Below, piece by piece: positions 5,007 through 12,356 of a stretch of 28,200 bases of DNA. The notes below the pieces were generated by a model. The model ran no database searches and was not told where the DNA came from. It worked only from the letters and a program-made list of their open reading frames with translations. Numbering within the stretch: the first letter of the stretch is position 1; the number at the start of each line of letters is the position of its first letter. The stretch is from Porphyromonadaceae bacterium (GTDB taxonomy: Bacteria > Bacteroidota > Bacteroidia > Bacteroidales > Paludibacteraceae), in NCBI GenBank assembly GCA_905372605.1, contig CAJPPQ010000003.1, positions 1 through 28,200 on the forward strand. Direction: 5' to 3'. The position numbers were made by a program, and so were the translations under genes.

Positions 5007-6252
5007 CTGAGATACGAGCACCAATATTCTCTCGAGCTTTTATAAGCTTTCTTATAATTCTGTCTGAGCCTCCTTTGGTGTTATTTATTACTATTCGGTC
5101 GGACTGTTTTAAACCATTAGACAACATGTGTTTTAACTTTATCTTAGCCCACTTCCCCGAAAAACTTTCCAACTCATAGAACTTACCGTCGATAAGCAGG
5201 TCGGGACACTTGCGTTCGTACTTGGTGCCTATGAGCGAGCCGTATATTACTTTATACTCGGGGTCTTTGAAATGTAACTTGGGCGTGGCTTTGGCTACCA
5301 TACCCATACGTGCGAACTCCAGTCCGATACGCTTTATCATACGGTAGTCGCCGCTCTGCCGGTCTACCTGTTCGTGCTCGAGGTACGCCCCGCCGTTCTT
5401 GAACTCTTTTACCTTTTTGAAGTCGTCGGCGGTGCTGAGTAGCTCGGCGGCGTGGGAGCAGGCGTAGCAGTCTTTTACCTTTCGTTTTATGAGCCCTTTA
5501 TTTAGCGGGCAAGAGGCACAGCTCTTGGGGAAATACGGATGGCTGTCGCCGAATATCTGTCCGTCGAGAGCGGGGTTGTTGTCGAGTCCTGTATGTGGCG
5601 TGCTTTTCTTTGCTATCGGAGCGGGTAGTGTCGGCACGCTTGTCGGCGTTCTATCAGTCTGCTCCCATCCGCATTTGCAGTTCCACCTGTCGCCGGGGTG
5701 GTGTTTGCTCCAAAAACTGTCGCCTACAGGACGCACCACGCCCCAGAACGGGCGGTGATCCTCGCCAGGTGTATGCGATGTGGTCGGTGTCCACTCGATA
5801 TTGGGATATACGTCTTTCTCTGCCTCGAACTGCTTGTACTCAGCAGCAAGATGTGCACGCAGTACGGCTGTATCGTACTCGGTACGCAGCCATTGCTTAC
5901 ACTGGTGGTCGGTAATAGACTGCACATCTTGGGCAAACTTGGAGAATGGTTTCAGGTTGCCGTCTCGGTCGAGCATCTTGCCTGCGATGTCTTGCTGCAT
6001 ACGATGTACCTTAAAAGCACTCCATATCTCGTTATTACTCCGTATCTGTCGGGCAAACTCGCTCGTAGGGTCGAAGTGAGCCTTTACGAAGCCCTCACCT
6101 ACTGCGGCGTTAATATGCCGCAGTGTCTCTCTGAACAATCCTCTGTCGAGCTCCGTGAGCGGATTATAGCGTTTTTCGTAGATGCCGATCAAAGCGTCGG
6201 CTATCACCTCGGGGCTGAATGTGATGCCATGCGATGTGTGAGTGTCCGCCAA
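4948..6252 (-). CDS. Mu F-like head morphogenesis protein with C-terminal nuclease-like (CdiA tRNase-type) domain
   Basis: 434 aa from the TTG at 6252. Residues about 10-200 match the Mu F / SPP1 gp7 minor head protein family: helical region, then TPGEDHRPFWG and HHPGDRWNCKCGW (residues 185-196). Residues 245-265 hold two CxxC pairs (CASC, CYAC), a likely zinc knuckle. The last 150 residues do not belong to the head domain. They resemble the C-terminal toxin domain of CdiA-type tRNA nucleases: a helix before FARMGMVAKATP, then PDLLIDGKFYELES with D351, E360 and E362 as candidate metal-binding residues, QSDRIVINN, and a beta-rich end. F proteins enter the capsid, so the domain could be injected or act during assembly (inference). 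The start is odd: an ATG at 6290, 3 nt after the portal stop, is out of frame. Confidence 0.8.
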   Translation of the reverse strand: MADTHTSHGITFSPEVIADALIGIYEKRYNPLTELDRGLFRETLRHINAAVGEGFVKAHFDPTSEFARQIRSNNEIWSAFKVHRMQQDIAGKMLDRDGNLKPFSKFAQDVQSITDHQCKQWLRTEYDTAVLRAHLAAEYKQFEAEKDVYPNIEWTPTTSHTPGEDHRPFWGVVRPVGDSFWSKHHPGDRWNCKCGWEQTDRTPTSVPTLPAPIAKKSTPHTGLDNNPALDGQIFGDSHPYFPKSCASCPLNKGLIKRKVKDCYACSHAAELLSTADDFKKVKEFKNGGAYLEHEQVDRQSGDYRMIKRIGLEFARMGMVAKATPKLHFKDPEYKVIYGSLIGTKYERKCPDLLIDGKFYELESFSGKWAKIKLKHMLSNGLKQSDRIVINNTKGGSDRIIRKLIKARENIGARISEVWLYEKGKLRLFYKTTGG

Positions 6253-6293
6253 CGAACAACAGGGGCAGGGCTCGCCGTAGTAGAGGTCATCGA

Positions 6294-7637
6294 TTAGAAA
6301 TCTGTATCGGGTTCTGCCCCGCTCGCCGTCGGCGGGGCTTTTACGAAAAAATCGTATAAGTTGGCAAAAAGGTTCTTGCCTTTGTCCTTTTTACCATTGC
6401 TATCATCACTATTGTCCTCCTCCGCCTTTTTTGCAAGAGCGAGCATTGCGGCACGTTCCTCTTCACGTTTGGCGATGAGTTCGTCGTAATTGTCGGGTTT
6501 GGGCAGCCCGTATGTATCGTACCAATAATCGTCAGACAGAGGTACTTTGAGCGAGACCTCGCGGTCGATGTCGAGCCGTGCCTTGAGCTTCTCAATATCT
6601 ACCTCCTGCTCGAACTCAAAACCGCCTCCTTCCGTAACGGGATAGCCATAGCTCTGCAGTATACGCAGAAATTTAGCGTCGTTAAGCGTATTTTGAACGA
6701 ATGCAAGGTCGCTCTTTGTTATCTCGAACTGTTGCTCGCTCTGCACTTTCGCCTGAGCGTAGCCACTCGAACGGCTTGCAGCGGTAGTCTCGGTATTGCC
6801 GAGTACGGCTATTGACATCTCGTCGTTGCAGGCACGAATAAAGTTAAGTTGCAGGTCGCCATTGCTGTTGGCGGTCTTGCCGTCGAGCATTTGGAACTGT
6901 GCCTGCTTGGGTATCATCATAGCCAACGATGAGCCTGACGATTTGAGCAATGTCGATAGCTGCTCCTTTGTTTTCGTATCGTAAGCATCATAATATATGA
7001 TACGTACCGGCTGCCCGAATATCTCCACAAACTGAGCAAAATCTCCAAAACCATTGATTTTATAAAGCGAGTACATGGCACAGGTCAGCAGCTTGCCCAG
7101 GTCTCTTTTTTTGCCTACGGTCCAGACGAACGGTAGGTCGTCGATGTCTGTGCCCTCGTTGGCGTACTGAGACTGTACTATCACGTTCCTTTCGGGTATT
7201 ATGTGCTTGCGTGGCACCTCTTCGAAGTCGAACCGGCTGCCGACGATAAACTCCACGCCACTGATACCCCAGAGCCTGCTTTCGATTATTATCCTAACGA
7301 GGTCGTTGAACTTCTGAGAGGATATCAATGTATCGAAAGCGTCCACACGCCTACCTTTCTTATCTTTGTAATAAAGCGACTTGTTTTGGATGGCTGCGAC
7401 ACGCTTCTCGATGATACCGCTAAGGTGTCCGTCGATGGTGGTAATATGATTGTATATATCGTATAGCTGTACTCGCTTAGGCAGAGTAATGCTTTCGGCT
7501 CTCTGGATAGCCGCCTTGAGTTTGCCAATGTCGGCGGTATTGCGGTCTGGAGAGACAAGGGTCATGTCCTGCACTACGATGGCGGGATGTGTTGCTTTTT
7601 TTACGATTGTGTTGTCTGTCTTTTTATCTTTTTTCAT
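6294..7637 (-). CDS. Portal protein (DUF935, Mu gp29-like)
   Basis: 447 aa, ATG at 7637, 2 nt after the preceding DUF1320-like stop codon. The fold markers of the DUF935 portal family are visible: an N-terminal helical stretch with YDIYNHITTIDGHLSGIIEKR, the central WGISGVEFI and FVEIFGQPVRIIYY, then LGNTETTAASRSSGYAQAK near residue 285. It ends in a disordered Asp/Lys-rich tail. It should form the dodecameric ring at the capsid vertex through which DNA passes and to which the tail joins. It lies in the - strand packaging operon between the DUF1320-like gene and the F-like head gene. Confidence 0.9.
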   Translation of the reverse strand: MKKDKKTDNTIVKKATHPAIVVQDMTLVSPDRNTADIGKLKAAIQRAESITLPKRVQLYDIYNHITTIDGHLSGIIEKRVAAIQNKSLYYKDKKGRRVDAFDTLISSQKFNDLVRIIIESRLWGISGVEFIVGSRFDFEEVPRKHIIPERNVIVQSQYANEGTDIDDLPFVWTVGKKRDLGKLLTCAMYSLYKINGFGDFAQFVEIFGQPVRIIYYDAYDTKTKEQLSTLLKSSGSSLAMMIPKQAQFQMLDGKTANSNGDLQLNFIRACNDEMSIAVLGNTETTAASRSSGYAQAKVQSEQQFEITKSDLAFVQNTLNDAKFLRILQSYGYPVTEGGGFEFEQEVDIEKLKARLDIDREVSLKVPLSDDYWYDTYGLPKPDNYDELIAKREEERAAMLALAKKAEEDNSDDSNGKKDKGKNLFANLYDFFVKAPPTASGAEPDTDF

Positions 7638-7639
7638 GG

Positions 7640-8086
7640 TTAAAAGTGATTGTTGCGTTTTATATTAGAAGTCCAAGCGACGCTGTCGCCGCTTTCGTCT
7701 TTGGGCGTATTGGGGTCATCCGGTTTATATGGTAAGTCGGGAGCGACATCGCCTTTTTGTAGGTCTTTGAGCCAGTCAAGTGCGTCTTGATAATCAAGAC
7801 GAAACAGTTCGAGGTCAACGTTGGGATTTGCCAGGCGTACCAAGTAATACGAGGCTATGATTTTTATAACCTTTTTGATGAGTTCAAGCGCTGCTCCCTT
7901 GTAGGTTGGTTCTTTGTCGACCGTACCGAAAATGGCATCGCAGTCGTATTTACTCATATACGAACGAGTGAGGCTTTCGGCAGCGAGTATTTGCAGTTCT
8001 GCCGCTTGAGTGTTGTCGCGAGTTATAGCCTTTATTATCTCCGGATAAAGGCTTGTCTGTGAAAGTTCTTCTACTGTTACTATCAT
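7640..8086 (-). CDS. DUF1320 / gp36-like head-tail connector protein
   Basis: 148 aa, ATG at 8086. The pattern fits DUF1320 (Mu gp36-like): TVEELSQTSLYPEIIKAIT at the N-terminus, a helix with AAESLTRSYMSKYD, IIASYYLVRLANP, and the DYQDALDWLKDLQKGD segment that typifies the family. The end is a Pro/Asp-rich tail. By analogy it should be a head completion or head-tail adaptor protein. In Mu this gene lies after the capsid gene; here it sits between large terminase and portal. Confidence 0.75.
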   Translation of the reverse strand: MIVTVEELSQTSLYPEIIKAITRDNTQAAELQILAAESLTRSYMSKYDCDAIFGTVDKEPTYKGAALELIKKVIKIIASYYLVRLANPNVDLELFRLDYQDALDWLKDLQKGDVAPDLPYKPDDPNTPKDESGDSVAWTSNIKRNNHF

Positions 8087-8090
8087 ATTG

Positions 8091-8112
8091 ATTAGGTGTT
8101 AGGTGTTAGGTA
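8091..8112. repeat. Triple 7-bp tandem repeat TTAGGTG
   Basis: The 26-nt spacer between the large terminase and DUF1320-like genes is three copies of TTAGGTG, the last ending TTAGGTA. It is simple spacer DNA of a kind often seen in Bacteroidetes, with no evident regulatory role. Confidence 0.6.
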
Positions 8113-9657
8113 TCAGAATGCTCTTTTGTTTCGTTTTGTTTGTATCACTTCGTACGAATCTGCAGAGTCGGTTATCTCCATCTCGCGGAGTACGATGACA
8201 CCACCCTCTACCATATCCGGTCCGTCGAGCTTCTTTTGCTTGCGACTTGCGTTGCGAAACTGTGCCTTGAGTCGCTTCATGTGAGGGTCGTCGGCTTCGT
8301 CTATGTTGAATATCAAATGCCCAAGCCTGTTTATAGGTTCGAGTGTACCCTCGATACGGCTCCACTTCTCGGGCTTTTGGCGGGTATCGGGCGTAATGGG
8401 TAAGAACACACCGGTTGCTACTGCCTGCGAGTATATAAGGGGCAATAACACCTGTTCGTAGAATGGGTCTTGCAAGGTATTGTTCTCGACAAACACCCTT
8501 ACATTATCGGCTCCGTTTGCCTTTGCCCACGAGTAGAACTCAAAAAGATAGTCGATAAACTTTGCGTTGCTCATCGTGTCGCAGGCACAGCGGGCAATGT
8601 AGTAGTCCATACCTTTTTTAAGTATAATGCCGATAGCTTTATCGGAGCCACTCGTCTTATCCTTGTTACTTGTAGAGGGGTCGGCGTAAATAACCACCGC
8701 ACAGGAGCGGAGGTCTGGTATCTTGCCGTCCTTTAAGCTGCGGAACGTGTCGCCGCCGTCCATAGGGTTGTTGAAGTATTCCTTCTGCCCCGATTCATAA
8801 CTTATCTTAGACAAAACACGGTCGATATACTCCTCGCTATTCTTCTGCGGCCAGGTCGATTTGCCTTTGTCGTCGCGGATATTGACTATCTCGAAATAGT
8901 CGGCGTTTTCCTCGAGCATCTTAACAGTGCTGTGTTCGCCGATGATATTGCCGTTGACAAGCACACGGAGAGGCTTGGATATGGAACGAGTGGCATATAG
9001 TGCCTCCATTATCCACTTGTATTTGTTCTTTTGTATCTCTTCGTTACGAACCTCCTCGTCGGTGTCGATATCGTCTATCAGGATAAAGTCCGGGCGAATG
9101 TTTTCATTACGCACGCCACGCGGCGACTGCCCGGCTCCGAAGATATAGAAGGCACAGCCCTTTTTAATCTTGAATGCCTTTGTGTCCCACTGCCCGAATG
9201 TTTGTTGTTCGCCGTAATCATTTATCAACCTTTGATTGCTTTCGAAGCAAGCCTTGAATGGCATTATCAGTTTAGTGGCACTATCGAGATTTGCCGAAGC
9301 GAGTATTACAAGTTTAATCTTGCCCGTCATAGCAAGGTATATTACCTCCATCATCGAGCGGGCAGACTTGGCAAGCTCACGAGACCACGCCCTGACCTCA
9401 AACCATTCAGCGTTGGCGATAATACGCTTTGTCGCCGCTTTATGAAACGGTGCAGGCTCTGAGGTACAATAGTTCGGGAAGTAGTACCGAAACCACTCCT
9501 CAGGCGATGCTTCGAGCCGCTTTATACGCTTTGCCTTCTCTATGGAAGTCTCGTTGACATTGGCGACAGTTACACGGCGGAAGCTCTCGACGAACGCCTT
9601 ATACTCTTTTACTATGTCTACATCGGATGCTTTTCCTATTATTTTACGCTGTGCCAT
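8113..9657 (-). CDS. Terminase large subunit (Mu gp28-like)
   Basis: 514 aa, ATG at 9657, overlapping the small terminase gene by 19 nt. The N-terminal ATPase has an atypical Walker A region around AWSRELAKSARSMME, a strand VILASANLDSA, GQSPRGVRNENIRPD, and a clear Walker B with catalytic acids in FILIDDIDTDEE. The C-terminal RNase H-fold nuclease is marked by VVIYADPSTSN (first Asp), GADNVRVFVENN (second acid) and a late acidic segment near ADDPHMKRL. It cuts concatemeric or integrated DNA and drives headful packaging; Mu-type phages package from the integrated copy into flanking host DNA. Confidence 0.92.
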   Translation of the reverse strand: MAQRKIIGKASDVDIVKEYKAFVESFRRVTVANVNETSIEKAKRIKRLEASPEEWFRYYFPNYCTSEPAPFHKAATKRIIANAEWFEVRAWSRELAKSARSMMEVIYLAMTGKIKLVILASANLDSATKLIMPFKACFESNQRLINDYGEQQTFGQWDTKAFKIKKGCAFYIFGAGQSPRGVRNENIRPDFILIDDIDTDEEVRNEEIQKNKYKWIMEALYATRSISKPLRVLVNGNIIGEHSTVKMLEENADYFEIVNIRDDKGKSTWPQKNSEEYIDRVLSKISYESGQKEYFNNPMDGGDTFRSLKDGKIPDLRSCAVVIYADPSTSNKDKTSGSDKAIGIILKKGMDYYIARCACDTMSNAKFIDYLFEFYSWAKANGADNVRVFVENNTLQDPFYEQVLLPLIYSQAVATGVFLPITPDTRQKPEKWSRIEGTLEPINRLGHLIFNIDEADDPHMKRLKAQFRNASRKQKKLDGPDMVEGGVIVLREMEITDSADSYEVIQTKRNKRAF

Positions 9658-10124
9658 TTTTGCTTCTCGATTAAATGATCAATAAACAGCTCAAGCATAT
9701 CATTTACACGCTTGGCAAACGTAAGGTCGGGGTCTTCGTCCTGCGTTATGTCGCGGCAAAACATAGTAAAGTCGCGGGCTATTATCGACGCTTCGGCTAT
9801 GTTGTACTTGCTTTCGAGCTCCGATATATCTTTTATTATCTTACGGCGTATGTCCGCTTCTTTCGATGTTGGGAAGCGTTCGCCTTCGGGGCGGCTCTTT
9901 ATGGCTGCACCGAGGGCGGCAAGCTCATCGTAGAGCTCGCTTAGGCGTTCCGATTTGGAGTTTACAAGGTTTTTTCGGAGTACGTCCCAGTTCTCCTCCT
10001 TAGCCCAACGGCTGACAGACACTTTTGACACGCCGAGTTTGTCGGCTATCTCGGTTTGCGGCAAGCCTTGCATAAATAAGGTCTTGGCAACCTCCCGGAG
10101 TTTCGTTTGTTTCTTTTGTCCCAT
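9639..10124 (-). CDS. Terminase small subunit with helix-turn-helix
   Basis: 161 aa, ATG at 10124, first gene of the - strand packaging operon. Residues about 18-45 form a typical helix-turn-helix (GLPQTEIADKLGVSKVSVSR followed by WAKEENW), expected to recognise the packaging start site. The centre is a coiled-coil-like helix (SERLSELYDELAALGAA), and the C-terminal helices (LTFAKRVNDMLELFIDHL) probably mediate oligomerisation or contact with the large subunit. Its end overlaps the large subunit gene by 19 nt, indicating translational coupling. Confidence 0.85.
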   Translation of the reverse strand: MGQKKQTKLREVAKTLFMQGLPQTEIADKLGVSKVSVSRWAKEENWDVLRKNLVNSKSERLSELYDELAALGAAIKSRPEGERFPTSKEADIRRKIIKDISELESKYNIAEASIIARDFTMFCRDITQDEDPDLTFAKRVNDMLELFIDHLIEKQKWHSVK

Positions 10125-10150
10125 ATATATATGCTGTTTTCTTTGTGGTG

Positions 10151-10158
10151 CAAAATTA
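10151..10158 (-). promoter_or_regulatory. -7 element of the packaging operon promoter
   Basis: Read on the - strand, TAATTTTG at 10158-10151 matches TAnnTTTG, 27 nt upstream of the small terminase ATG. The -33 region (TTTCTG near 10180-10175) is weak, as expected if an activator is needed. Confidence 0.5.
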
Positions 10159-10188
10159 TCTCGTATGGGTTGGGCAGAAAAAAACCAC

Positions 10189-10201
10189 TGCCATTATGGC
10201 A
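10189..10201. promoter_or_regulatory. Palindrome between divergent virion promoters, candidate operator
   Basis: TGCCAT-T-ATGGCA is a perfect 13-bp palindrome centred on 10195. It lies about 30 nt upstream of the leftward -7 box and just upstream of the rightward -33 box (10208-10211), an ideal place for one dimeric regulator to control both virion operons, as C and Mor do for Mu promoters. Confidence 0.45.
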
Positions 10202-10207
10202 TAAGTT

Positions 10208-10239
10208 TTTGGTGGGGGTATGTGGCGATACTACTTTTG
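10208..10239 (+). promoter_or_regulatory. Promoter of the capsid/tail operon
   Basis: TTTG (10208-10211), 20 nt, TACTTTTG (10232-10239) matches the Bacteroides promoter exactly. The start codon of the protease gene follows 21 nt after the -7 box. Confidence 0.6.
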
Positions 10240-10260
10240 CCGAAAAATTCAAAGATATCA

Positions 10261-11187
10261 ATGGCGTACAAGAAAATAAATAAAGAGTTCTGCCTGTCGG
10301 ACGACAGTGTTAACGTGTATGGCTACCGACTATTGACGAGCGGCCTTATGCTCGACAGATTTAAGCCGGCAATAGGCTTCCTGATGCACGACCGCGAGTC
10401 GGGTATTGCGGTAAGATGGGAAGATATACGTACGGAAGGCGGAAAGGTCTTTGCCAAGCCTGTGGTCAACACGACAAAGTTCCCAAATCTCTATCAAGAG
10501 ATAGAGGACGGCTTCTACGCTGCAGCCTCTGTGGGTCATATCGTGGCGATAGAACTCACCGACGACCCGAAATACAAGCTCGAGGGACAGACTGGACCGA
10601 CTGTAACAAAGTGGTTCCCCCGTGAATGCTCTATCGTAGATATACCGGGCAATTACAACGCCATTGCCAAGCTCTACGACGATAAAGATAACGTACTTAG
10701 AGATTTGAGTGACAATTTTTCATTAAAACATAAAGATAATATGGAAGAAAAAGTATTAAAAGTAGCTGATTTGAAGCTGCCCGGCACGACTGCCGACCTC
10801 AGCATAGACCAAATCAACGCTAAAATTGGAGACCTTGCGGCAAGAGCCGAAAAGGCTGACAAATTGGAAAAAGAGCTTGCCGACCTCAAAGCGGCAGGCA
10901 ATAAGAAAGAGGTGGATGCTATCCTCGAAAAAGGAATGGCAGACAAGAAATTGACGAAAGAACTTGCCGACAAACTCGGCAAAGACTACGAAGGCAATCC
11001 TTCTGGATTGAAAATGCTTGTAGACGCAATGCAGCCACAGACTACGATAGCCGACAAACTCGGCGATGCCAAAGTACCCTCACAGTATGAAGGTAAAACT
11101 TGGCACGATCTCTATTGTAGCGGTGAGCTGGAGGTGATAAAAACTAAATACCCTGAGTATTATGAACAACTCAAGCAGAACAGATGA
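10261..11187 (+). CDS. Prohead protease fused to scaffold (Mu gpI-like)
   Basis: 308 aa from the ATG at 10261; the frame is open further upstream, but that part overlaps the small terminase gene and both promoters. Residues 1-160 look like an HK97-type prohead protease: FLMHDRESGIAVRW carries the candidate catalytic His and FYAAASVGHIV the candidate Ser, followed by the family-like RECSIVDIPGN. From residue 161 the protein becomes a Lys/Ala/Glu/Leu-rich coiled coil (KADKLEKELADLKAAG) typical of scaffold proteins, ending in a compact C-terminal region. A second in-frame start at 10741 probably gives free scaffold. The protease should remove the scaffold after capsid assembly. Confidence 0.82.
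   Translation: MAYKKINKEFCLSDDSVNVYGYRLLTSGLMLDRFKPAIGFLMHDRESGIAVRWEDIRTEGGKVFAKPVVNTTKFPNLYQEIEDGFYAAASVGHIVAIELTDDPKYKLEGQTGPTVTKWFPRECSIVDIPGNYNAIAKLYDDKDNVLRDLSDNFSLKHKDNMEEKVLKVADLKLPGTTADLSIDQINAKIGDLAARAEKADKLEKELADLKAAGNKKEVDAILEKGMADKKLTKELADKLGKDYEGNPSGLKMLVDAMQPQTTIADKLGDAKVPSQYEGKTWHDLYCSGELEVIKTKYPEYYEQLKQNR
10741..11187 (+). CDS. Nested scaffold protein from an internal start (Mu gpZ-like)
   Basis: The ATG at 10741 lies exactly between protease and coiled-coil parts and has a strong start context for this phage: an A-rich leader (AAACATAAAGATAAT) like those of other genes here. It would give a 148-aa protein identical to the scaffold half of the longer product. The same protease/scaffold nesting is established in Mu (I and Z) and lambda (C and Nu3). 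Confidence 0.55.
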   Translation: MEEKVLKVADLKLPGTTADLSIDQINAKIGDLAARAEKADKLEKELADLKAAGNKKEVDAILEKGMADKKLTKELADKLGKDYEGNPSGLKMLVDAMQPQTTIADKLGDAKVPSQYEGKTWHDLYCSGELEVIKTKYPEYYEQLKQNR

Positions 11188-11287
11188 ACGTGTGACCGCC
11201 GGCTACGATAGCAGCTATTGCTTCGATGGTGGTAGTGGCATTGTAGATAGAAGCGTATCGGAAATGAACGATTTGTATAACAAATAA
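11162..11287 (+). CDS. Possible 41-aa protein bridging scaffold and capsid genes
   Basis: An ATG at 11162 overlaps the end of the scaffold gene by 26 nt in another frame and stays open to a TAA at 11285-11287, 14 nt before the capsid gene. The product is polar, with Gly, Ser and Asp (DERVTAGYDSSYCFDGGSG), and has no recognisable motif. Support: it exactly fills an otherwise odd 114-nt gap and has the usual overlap start. Against: it is short and has no known family. Confidence 0.35.
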   Translation: MNNSSRTDERVTAGYDSSYCFDGGSGIVDRSVSEMNDLYNK

Positions 11288-11301
11288 AAAGATAAAAGAT
11301 T

Positions 11302-12270
11302 ATGGCAATTAATCCAGGTGCTATAAGCACTATTCCAGTGGAAGTTTTCGCATCATATATTGTCGAAAAACTTCGCAAAGAAAATCCTCATTTTGAGGCG
11401 GCCGTCGATGAGAGCGATTTTGTGCTCGGAGGCTCGGTGGTACACATACCGCAGGCGGGTAACTCTCCTGCAGTGGTAAAAAATCGCAAAACATTCCCCG
11501 CCGTTGTGGTGCAGCGCGGAGATACTTCCGTTACTTACCCGCTCGATGTCTACACGACAGACCCGGTACTCGTTTCGTGGCAAGAAGCACACGAAGTCAG
11601 CTACGACAAGACCGATAGCGTTTTGAGTGACCATGTAGCAACTTTGATAGAAGCTGTCGGCGATAACTTGCCGTATACTTGGGTGAAGGGGCTTAAGTAT
11701 AACGGGACGACATTCGTAGCCGACGAGATACCGGCTTCGGCAAAGATAACAACGACAGGAGCAGCTGCTCCTGTCAATCCTTCCGACGGGCAGACAGGTA
11801 ACCGTAAGGCGTTTACTTACAAAGAGCTCCAAACGGCTCAAGCTAAGATGAATAAAGACGGCGTGCCAAAGAAAGACCGCTACGCTATGCTCGAATCGTA
11901 TATGCATCAGCAATTCTTGGACAGCCTCTCGGCGAACCAGATGGCAGCGTTCCAGGCGACAGCCGACCTGTCGCAAGGCATTTGCGGTGAGTTCGCGGGC
12001 TTCAAAATAATGGAGCGTTCCACCGTGTTGTCGTTTAGCCAGGCAGGAGTATTGAACGTACCCGGCGCAGCACTGCAAGCAACCGACAATCTTGCATCGC
12101 TCTGTTGGCAAAAACGCAGTGTTGCAAAGGCAAAAGGCGACATTGTGCCGTTTCAAAACGAGTCCGACGCAATGTATTATGGTGACATTCTGTCGGCTCT
12201 CGTTAAGGTGGGCGGACGTTGCCGCAGAGCCAGCTGGAAGGGTATAATAGCTATCGTTCAGGGGGCTTAA
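11302..12270 (+). CDS. Major capsid protein
   Basis: 322 aa, ATG after an A-rich leader. The start INPGAISTIPVEVFASYIVEK, the SVVHIPQAG segment, the long helical part around KEDRYAML-type residues 190-215 and the late FQNESDAMYYGDILSALVKVGGRCRR pattern fit phage major capsid proteins found in Bacteroides Mu-like phages, with an HK97-like fold expected. Position right after protease/scaffold and before a terminator supports this strongly; it corresponds to Mu gpT. It is probably the most highly expressed virion gene. Confidence 0.85.
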   Translation: MAINPGAISTIPVEVFASYIVEKLRKENPHFEAAVDESDFVLGGSVVHIPQAGNSPAVVKNRKTFPAVVVQRGDTSVTYPLDVYTTDPVLVSWQEAHEVSYDKTDSVLSDHVATLIEAVGDNLPYTWVKGLKYNGTTFVADEIPASAKITTTGAAAPVNPSDGQTGNRKAFTYKELQTAQAKMNKDGVPKKDRYAMLESYMHQQFLDSLSANQMAAFQATADLSQGICGEFAGFKIMERSTVLSFSQAGVLNVPGAALQATDNLASLCWQKRSVAKAKGDIVPFQNESDAMYYGDILSALVKVGGRCRRASWKGIIAIVQGA

Positions 12271-12278
12271 CCTTCGAT

Positions 12279-12309
12279 GAGGGGGTAACTTTACCCTCTC
12301 ATTGTTTTT
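12279..12309 (+). terminator. Terminator after the major capsid gene
   Basis: GAGGGGGTA (12279-12287) pairs with TACCCTCTC (12292-12300), with one G-T pair and an ACTT loop, followed by ATTGTTTTT. A terminator or attenuator here would raise capsid over tail gene expression. Confidence 0.7.
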
Positions 12310-12318
12310 AAAACAATG
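12300..12318. repeat. 19-bp AT-rich palindrome after the capsid terminator
   Basis: CATTGTTTT-T-AAAACAATG is a perfect palindrome with a single central base, touching the preceding terminator stem. It may strengthen termination or serve as a protein-binding site. Confidence 0.6.
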
Positions 12319-12356
12319 TTTAAATAGTAATTAATAACCAATTAAAAGATAGAAAG

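Noticed and set aside
5698..6297. Long + strand frame (199 aa) inside the F-like gene
   Set aside because: Antisense shadow of a well-supported coding region; Cys-rich translation without a family pattern.
11353..12156. Long - strand frame (267 aa) inside the capsid gene
   Set aside because: Shadow of the major capsid gene; composition (Cys, His, Arg rich) is typical of antisense translation.
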